A DNA stretch of 64,000 bases from the NCBI RefSeq assembly GCF_014643835.1, contig NZ_BMKD01000008.1:248001-312000 (forward strand), read 5' to 3'. Every line of letters begins with the position of its first letter. The stretch's first letter is position 1. The stretch is from Mucilaginibacter rubeus. GTDB taxonomy: Bacteria; Bacteroidota; Bacteroidia; Sphingobacteriales; Sphingobacteriaceae. A program made the position numbers and the translations under genes. The notes beneath the pieces were generated by a model. That model saw only the letters and a list, made by a program, of their open reading frames with translations. It was not told where the DNA came from and ran no database searches. Positions 60,207-64,000 of this stretch are shown in pieces.

Positions 60207-60371
60207 TTATTAACAAACAAAATTATCCTAAATCCGCACACAAAAATTGCATTTAACAAAATTTAACAAATGTGCATTCAATTTAAAACTCTGCTGCTTA
60301 ATATTTTATTGTATCAATTAGTGAGATGTCTGTTTAAGGCTGCGGGTTATAACGGGAAACCTATAAACAAC

Positions 60372-60397
60372 AAAAGACCCTGTTAAAGGGCCTTTTG
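60372..60397 (-). terminator. terminator after the DUF3127 gene
   Basis: On the minus strand caaaaggccc and gggtcttttg form a stem with one G-U pair and a 7-base loop, followed by a T-rich stretch. It starts about 32 bases behind the DUF3127 stop. Confidence 0.75.
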
Positions 60398-60428
60398 AAA
60401 TATTTTACTCAAGCTTTTCTCTATTTTA

Positions 60429-60797
60429 TTAGAATGGCAGATCGTCATCATCGGCCGATGAGCTGATATCAGCTGAAGGTGCTGCGTATTGCGGAGCAGC
60501 CGTTGCATTGTTAGCAGCTGCAAGCGGAGTAATTCTCCATAACTGCAATGAGTTAAAATAGGTTTTTTTACCCATTTTATCTGTCCACGGGCGACCTTTA
60601 AGATTAAAAGAAACCTCTACATCATCCCCAACCTTCACGTTATCCAGTAAATTGCAACGATCCTGTATAGCTTCAAACTTTAAATATTCAGGGTATTGAG
60701 GGTTCTCAATATATTCAAGTATAAGTTCGCGTTTTTTAAGTGAATCGGTTACTTGCTGAGTGGCCGACACTTCATGTACCTTACCTTTAACTTCCAT
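60429..60797 (-). CDS. DUF3127 protein with an SSB-like acidic tail
   Basis: The 122-residue protein has a single DUF3127 domain (about 1-92: MEVKGKVHEVSATQQVTDSL at the start, KKRELILEYIENPQYPEY near 23, GDDVEVSFNLKGRPWTDKMG near 59, and YFNSLQLWRI near 80). This reads as an OB-fold-like small beta protein. An Ala/Asn/Pro/Ser-rich linker (about 93-115) leads to the C-terminal tip Asp-Asp-Asp-Asp-Leu-Pro-Phe. This organisation is the same as that of bacterial SSB, in which the acidic Leu/Ile-Pro-Phe tip recruits DNA repair and replication proteins. A nucleic-acid-binding role is inferred, not shown. Monocistronic. Confidence 0.88.
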   Translation of the reverse strand: MEVKGKVHEVSATQQVTDSLKKRELILEYIENPQYPEYLKFEAIQDRCNLLDNVKVGDDVEVSFNLKGRPWTDKMGKKTYFNSLQLWRITPLAAANNATAAPQYAAPSADISSSADDDDLPF

Positions 60798-60884
60798 AAT
60801 TAGTCTTCAAATAATTTAAAATGTAAAGTTAATAGTAAGAAATTAAAATAGGGGCTTTTTAATTCTTAATTTTACCGAATTAAT

Positions 60885-62060
60885 ATGCAAGTTTTCCACA
60901 CCGAAAGTAAAATCATAATTACATGTAACAAAAGGCTTTCAACCTACCTGCAACGGGAAGTTGAAGCTTTAGGCTATGAGCCGGTCCGCGTTTTCCCTAC
61001 CGGGGTCGAACTAAAAGGTACCGTTACAGATACTATTCCGCTTAATTTGAACCTGCGCTGCGCAAGTCAGGTACTGTATTCGTTAAAAACTTTTACCGCC
61101 CGCGACCCGAAAGAGCTTTACGAAGAGCTGGTAACCATCGAGTGGGAAAAGCTGATTGATTTTACCGGTTACTTTTCGGTATCATCAAACGTAAATAACG
61201 AACACATCCTTACACCGCTGTTTGCCAACGTAAAGGTAAAGGATGCTATTGCCGACAGGATCAAATCCATTAAAGGTATCAGGCCCGACTCTGGCCCGGA
61301 GGTTAATAAAACGCTGGTACATCTTTACTGGCAGGATGACCGCGCCGAAATTTTCCTGGATACATCGGGCGAAACACTGGCCAAGCACAGTTACCGTAAA
61401 ATACCGGGTAAAGCACCAATGCTCGAAGCTTTGGCAGCATCAACCATTATGGCTACCAAATGGGATATGAAAAGCACATTCATTAACCCTATGTGCGGCT
61501 CGGGTACCCTGGCTATTGAAGCAGCATTGCTGGCTACAGATAAGTCGCCGGGTTTGTTCAGGATGAATTATGCTTTTATGCATATTTTAGGATATGACGA
61601 AACGGTATTTTTTGCAGAGCGGCGAGCATTGAAAGATAAATCCAAAAAAGAAACCGGCTTTAAAATCATCGCTACGGATATTTCTGAAGACGCGGTTGAC
61701 ATCGCCCGCAAAAATGCCAGGACAGCCGGCGTAGAACATTTGATCGATTTTGCCGTTTGTGATTTTGAAGATACCGAGGTTCCGGCAGAAACTGGTGTTG
61801 TAATGTTTAATCCCGAATACGGTGAGCGTTTGGGCGTACACACTAAGCTGGAGATCACCTATAAACGTATGGGCGATTTTATGAAAAAGAAATGCCTTGG
61901 GTATAATGGTTACGTTTTTACGGGCAATCCCGACCTGGCCAAAAAGATAGGCCTGAAGGCAGCCCGAAAAATTGAATTTTATAATGGTAAGCTTGATTGC
62001 CGCTTGTTTGAGTATGAATTATACCAGGGCAGCAAACGCGAACCGAAAGAAGAAAATTAA
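60885..62060 (+). CDS. THUMP-domain class I SAM-dependent RNA methyltransferase (RlmL-like)
   Basis: The 391-residue protein has an N-terminal ferredoxin-like/THUMP region (about 1-155; RCASQVLYSLKTFTARDPKE near 55) and a Rossmann methyltransferase domain with motif I in FINPMCGSGTLAIEAALLAT near 201 and motif IV in VVMFNPEYGERLG near 305. The domain pair matches the 23S rRNA guanine-N2 methyltransferases of the RlmL/RlmN-unrelated YcbY group. Motif IV reads Asn-Pro-Glu-Tyr rather than the usual Asn-Pro-Pro-Tyr. There is no RlmK half. The next gene begins directly at its stop codon. Confidence 0.91.
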   Translation: MQVFHTESKIIITCNKRLSTYLQREVEALGYEPVRVFPTGVELKGTVTDTIPLNLNLRCASQVLYSLKTFTARDPKELYEELVTIEWEKLIDFTGYFSVSSNVNNEHILTPLFANVKVKDAIADRIKSIKGIRPDSGPEVNKTLVHLYWQDDRAEIFLDTSGETLAKHSYRKIPGKAPMLEALAASTIMATKWDMKSTFINPMCGSGTLAIEAALLATDKSPGLFRMNYAFMHILGYDETVFFAERRALKDKSKKETGFKIIATDISEDAVDIARKNARTAGVEHLIDFAVCDFEDTEVPAETGVVMFNPEYGERLGVHTKLEITYKRMGDFMKKKCLGYNGYVFTGNPDLAKKIGLKAARKIEFYNGKLDCRLFEYELYQGSKREPKEEN

Positions 62061-62558
62061 ATGAAAAAGATCCTGTTATTTATAACACTTATTTTATCAT
62101 CAGTACTGGTTAAGGCACAAGCGCAATTAGCATTTCCGTTTCAGGGCGGTAGTCCTATTATGAACCGCTTTTTTAAAGACAGTCTTGTTGTATCACCCGA
62201 AATCATTAAAAAGAAAGCAAGCGGAACAGCGGTGTTTAAATTTACCGCTGATGAAAAAGGTTTGATCAAAAAAATAATTGTTTACTATGCGGATGATGCC
62301 GTACTGGTAGTACCCATCATTGAGGCGCTAAAAAAATCAAATCATAAATGGATCATCCCCGATCATGAAAAACTGCATGATTTTATTTTGCCGTTTTCCA
62401 TTAACTTTAATGCGCCGGCAAATACAAGCAATGCTACTATAAAGGCGGCATTTGATTATTACAGCAAACGCAAGCCAATCATATCTTATAACCAGGTACC
62501 GCTTGAAACGGCTACTTTATTGCCCACGGTAATTGTTAGTTACAATTTAAGCGAGTAG
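62061..62558 (+). CDS. small secreted protein with a TonB C-terminal-like fold
   Basis: The 165-residue protein has a signal peptide (about 1-20, ending VKAQ). The body resembles the TonB C-terminal domain family in layout: GTAVFKFTADEKGLIKKIIV near residue 54, then ADDAVLVVPIIEALKKSNHK near 77, and a final pair of strands. It has no membrane anchor or Pro-rich linker and is therefore not a full energiser. Its start codon immediately follows the methyltransferase stop, so it is cotranscribed. Function unknown. Confidence 0.6.
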   Translation: MKKILLFITLILSSVLVKAQAQLAFPFQGGSPIMNRFFKDSLVVSPEIIKKKASGTAVFKFTADEKGLIKKIIVYYADDAVLVVPIIEALKKSNHKWIIPDHEKLHDFILPFSINFNAPANTSNATIKAAFDYYSKRKPIISYNQVPLETATLLPTVIVSYNLSE

Positions 62559-62581
62559 TTTTTTTAATAAAAAGGAATTTG

Positions 62582-62616
62582 AAAGCGACAGACTTTGCGG
62601 CCTGTCGCTTTTTTTT
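62582..62616 (+). terminator. terminator after the TonB-C-like gene
   Basis: A perfect 10-base stem, aaagcgacag at 62582-62591 and ctgtcgcttt at 62602-62611, with a 10-base loop is followed by a long T run. It closes the two-gene transcript. Confidence 0.9.
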
Positions 62617-62809
62617 GTCTTTATTATTAATTAGTATGGTTGTTAAAACCTATGTATTTATACGGGCTTTTATAAAGGGTTATTAATTTTTAATTAAAAA
62701 AGTATAAAATATCAGCTTTTCAATTGGTTAGCCATTAAAAAAATTAAAAATTTTGAAATCCATAACCCCATTATTTTCGTTATTTATAAACGAATTAATA
62801 TGTAAATGG

Positions 62810-63049
62810 ATGAAAGATATGCTAAATTTAAAGATCAAGGCCATAGCTGCTAACATAAGGCATACCAGGGAGGGACTAAATTACACCCAGGAATACCTTG
62901 CAGCCAAGCTGGGTATATCGCAAAACGCGTATAGCAAAATAGAGTTAGGCTATACAAAAATAACCGTGGAAAGGCTTTTTCAGATCGCTGCTATTTTGGA
63001 GATTGAAGTTGTCGAACTCATCGATACAGAAAAAATAGCCGCTGCTTAA
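62810..63049 (+). CDS. small XRE-family helix-turn-helix regulator
   Basis: I start at the ATG at 62810 (MKDMLNLKIKAIAANIRHTR); the frame upstream is open only from a TTG. The 79-residue protein is a single XRE domain: NIRHTREGLNYTQEYLAAKL near residue 15, GISQNAYSKIELGYTKITVE near 36, and LFQIAAILEIEVVELID near 57. Such proteins can repress their own promoter; the short palindrome ttcgtt...aacgaa at 62776-62794 just upstream could be its site. No toxin or restriction gene is adjacent, so it is not an obvious antitoxin or controller protein. Confidence 0.85.
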   Translation: MKDMLNLKIKAIAANIRHTREGLNYTQEYLAAKLGISQNAYSKIELGYTKITVERLFQIAAILEIEVVELIDTEKIAAA

Positions 63050-63068
63050 CGTTTTATACACAACCCCA

Positions 63069-63096
63069 TTGTTCTGTCTTTTGCTTAGTATCTTTG
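63069..63096 (+). promoter_or_regulatory. TTG / TAnnTTTG promoter before the HD hydrolase gene
   Basis: A TTG at 63069-63071 and the -7 box tatctttg at 63089-63096 are separated by 17 bases, which is within the Bacteroidota range. The ATG at 63103 lies 6 bases behind the box, so the mRNA would be nearly leaderless. Confidence 0.6.
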
Positions 63097-63102
63097 CAAA
63101 AG

Positions 63103-63753
63103 ATGGAACACAATAAACTCATTGAAGCCACTGCAAATTTTGTGCGCAACACCCTCAGGGATGCCGAAGGTGGTCACGACTGGTGGCATATTCACCGCGT
63201 TTGGACAAACGCGAAACTCATCAACCAAACAGAAAAAACCGATCAGCTGATAGTTGAACTTGCTGCCCTGCTGCATGATATTGCCGATAGTAAGTTTCAT
63301 AACGGCGATGAAGAGATTGGCCCGCGTACTGCTGGCAATTACCTGCAAAGCATGAATGTTGATACGGGTGTTACTGAGCACGTGCAGCAGATCATCAGGC
63401 ATATGTCGTTCAAGGCCAGCTTTGATAAACCCTCCTTTCATTCGCCCGAACTGGCTGTAGTACAGGATGCCGACAGGCTGGATGCTATTGGCGCCATCGG
63501 CATTGCGCGCGCTTTTACCTATGGAGGCTTTAAAGGCCGCGAATTGTACAATCCCGAAATCCCGCCAAACCTTAACATGACCAGGGAAGAATATAAAAAC
63601 ACTACCGCACCAACTATTAATCACTTTTACGAAAAGCTATTATTACTTAAGGATAAAATGAATACGCCTGCCGGCAAAGCGCTCGCCGCGCAAAGGCACG
63701 CTTTTATGGAAGATTATTTAAAACAGTTTTTTGATGAATGTGGTTCAAGTTAA
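63103..63753 (+). CDS. HD domain phosphohydrolase (YedJ-like)
   Basis: I start at the ATG at 63103 (MEHNKLIEATANFVRNTL), because a -7 box occupies the bases just before it. The 216-residue protein has the HD metal ligands: His in HDWWHIHRVWTNAK near residue 26, His-Asp in ALLHDIADSKFH near 60, and Asp in VQDADRLDAIGAIGIARAF near 126, with the C-terminal segment APTINHFYEKLLLLKDKM near 166 typical of the YedJ group. These enzymes hydrolyse phosphate esters or nucleotides; the substrate here is unknown. The porin gene starts 36 bases downstream but has its own -7 box. Confidence 0.93.
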   Translation: MEHNKLIEATANFVRNTLRDAEGGHDWWHIHRVWTNAKLINQTEKTDQLIVELAALLHDIADSKFHNGDEEIGPRTAGNYLQSMNVDTGVTEHVQQIIRHMSFKASFDKPSFHSPELAVVQDADRLDAIGAIGIARAFTYGGFKGRELYNPEIPPNLNMTREEYKNTTAPTINHFYEKLLLLKDKMNTPAGKALAAQRHAFMEDYLKQFFDECGSS

Positions 63754-63763
63754 CGCGAAAGCT

Positions 63764-63771
63764 TACTTTTG
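63764..63771 (+). promoter_or_regulatory. -7 box of the porin promoter
   Basis: The word tacttttg fits TAnnTTTG and lies 18 bases before the ATG at 63790. No clear TTG -33 box is present. Confidence 0.5.
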
Positions 63772-63789
63772 CGCCAAAATTGACAGCCC

Positions 63790-64000
63790 ATGAAAAAACT
63801 TATACTTACTATAATACCCGTATTAATTACCGCCGCCGCTTTGGCGCAGGATACAGTTAAACGTCAGCGGTTCAACTTCCATTTCCAGCAAACGGTAATT
63901 ACTCAATACAAACCATCGTTTCATGCCGATTATAATGGCGATAACAGTTTACTTACCAAAGAAGAAACACAAAGCTCAATTACCACTACGCTTTTTGGCG
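63790..64000 (+). CDS. carbohydrate porin (OprB-like), 3' truncated by window edge
   Basis: Only the first 70 codons are in the window. They give a signal peptide (MKKLILTIIPVLITAAALAQ) and the start of the mature protein, RFNFHFQQTVITQYKPSFHA near residue 26 and SLLTKEETQSSITTTLFG near 53. This opening pattern (WNFHFQ-like, TVIxQYKPxF, then a run of beta strands) matches Bacteroidota carbohydrate-selective porins that form outer-membrane beta barrels. The name rests on the N-terminus only. It has its own -7 box at 63764. Confidence 0.72.
   Translation, partial: MKKLILTIIPVLITAAALAQDTVKRQRFNFHFQQTVITQYKPSFHADYNGDNSLLTKEETQSSITTTLFG

Noticed and set aside
62810-63049. Toxin-antitoxin or restriction controller based on the small XRE protein
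   Set aside because: No toxin, endonuclease or methyltransferase partner is adjacent; the neighbours are a terminator and an HD hydrolase with its own promoter.
1-64000. tRNA, rRNA, transposase or prophage genes
   Set aside because: I looked for cloverleaf-like ends, rRNA-like stretches, transposase motifs and phage structural genes and found none that I could support.

Overview
The window looks like a chromosomal segment from the Bacteroidota, most likely family Sphingobacteriaceae and plausibly Mucilaginibacter or a close relative. This is inferred from gene content: a SusC/SusD pair with an ECF sigma factor and FecR, a three-gene B-type succinate dehydrogenase, DUF4142, DUF4199, DUF3127, DUF6249 and DUF6624 proteins, and promoter boxes of the Bacteroidota form TAnnTTTG. 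I see no rRNA, tRNA, transposase, phage gene or CRISPR array. Both window edges cut genes.

Layout. 1-4.6 kb: end of an unidentified gene, a methyltransferase, a polysaccharide deacetylase, then a TolC/HlyD efflux pair with no inner-membrane pump beside it. 4.7-15.6 kb: a polysaccharide utilisation locus (ECF sigma, FecR, STN-containing SusC, SusD, NagX-like acyltransferase, GH20 beta-hexosaminidase) that points to GlcNAc-containing glycans. 15.9-28.6 kb: aminopeptidase P, GH43, DEAD-box helicase, GNAT, LMW phosphatase, S1/P1 nuclease, fumarase, several envelope proteins, Gfo/Idh/MocA oxidoreductase and a thioredoxin-like lipoprotein. 29-41 kb: housekeeping genes gcvT, comB-like, gltX, a histidine kinase with a DinB protein, pdeM-like phosphoesterase, sdhCAB, and a ferredoxin / ferredoxin reductase / LysR group. 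42-50 kb: DUF4199 with a membrane-anchored LuxR regulator, the DUF1800/DUF1501 secreted pair, RICIN-like, YceI, and a membrane-anchored winged-helix regulator. 50-64 kb: alpha/beta hydrolase, Crp/Fnr regulator, NAD-dependent epimerase, an ECF sigma/anti-sigma pair, an unknown gene coupled to TerC, pgpA, an RprXY-like two-component system, DUF3127, an RlmL-like methyltransferase, a small XRE regulator, an HD hydrolase and the start of a carbohydrate porin.

The most distinctive feature is the amount of intergenic repeat DNA. At least eight families of short palindromic or inverted-repeat elements occupy the gaps. Several sit exactly at gene ends, so that the stop codon and last residues of the upstream gene (polysaccharide deacetylase, GNAT, LMW phosphatase, GcvT, GltX, TerC) are written by the repeat. 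One pair brackets the start codon of the comB-like gene. One subset keeps a TCT loop while the stem sequence changes in a compensated way, which suggests selection on hairpin structure.

I found no convincing defence system or wholly new enzyme cluster. The best candidates for something undescribed are the repeat families, a DUF3127 protein with an SSB-like acidic tail, a membrane-anchored C-terminal winged-helix regulator, and the unknown gene coupled to terC.
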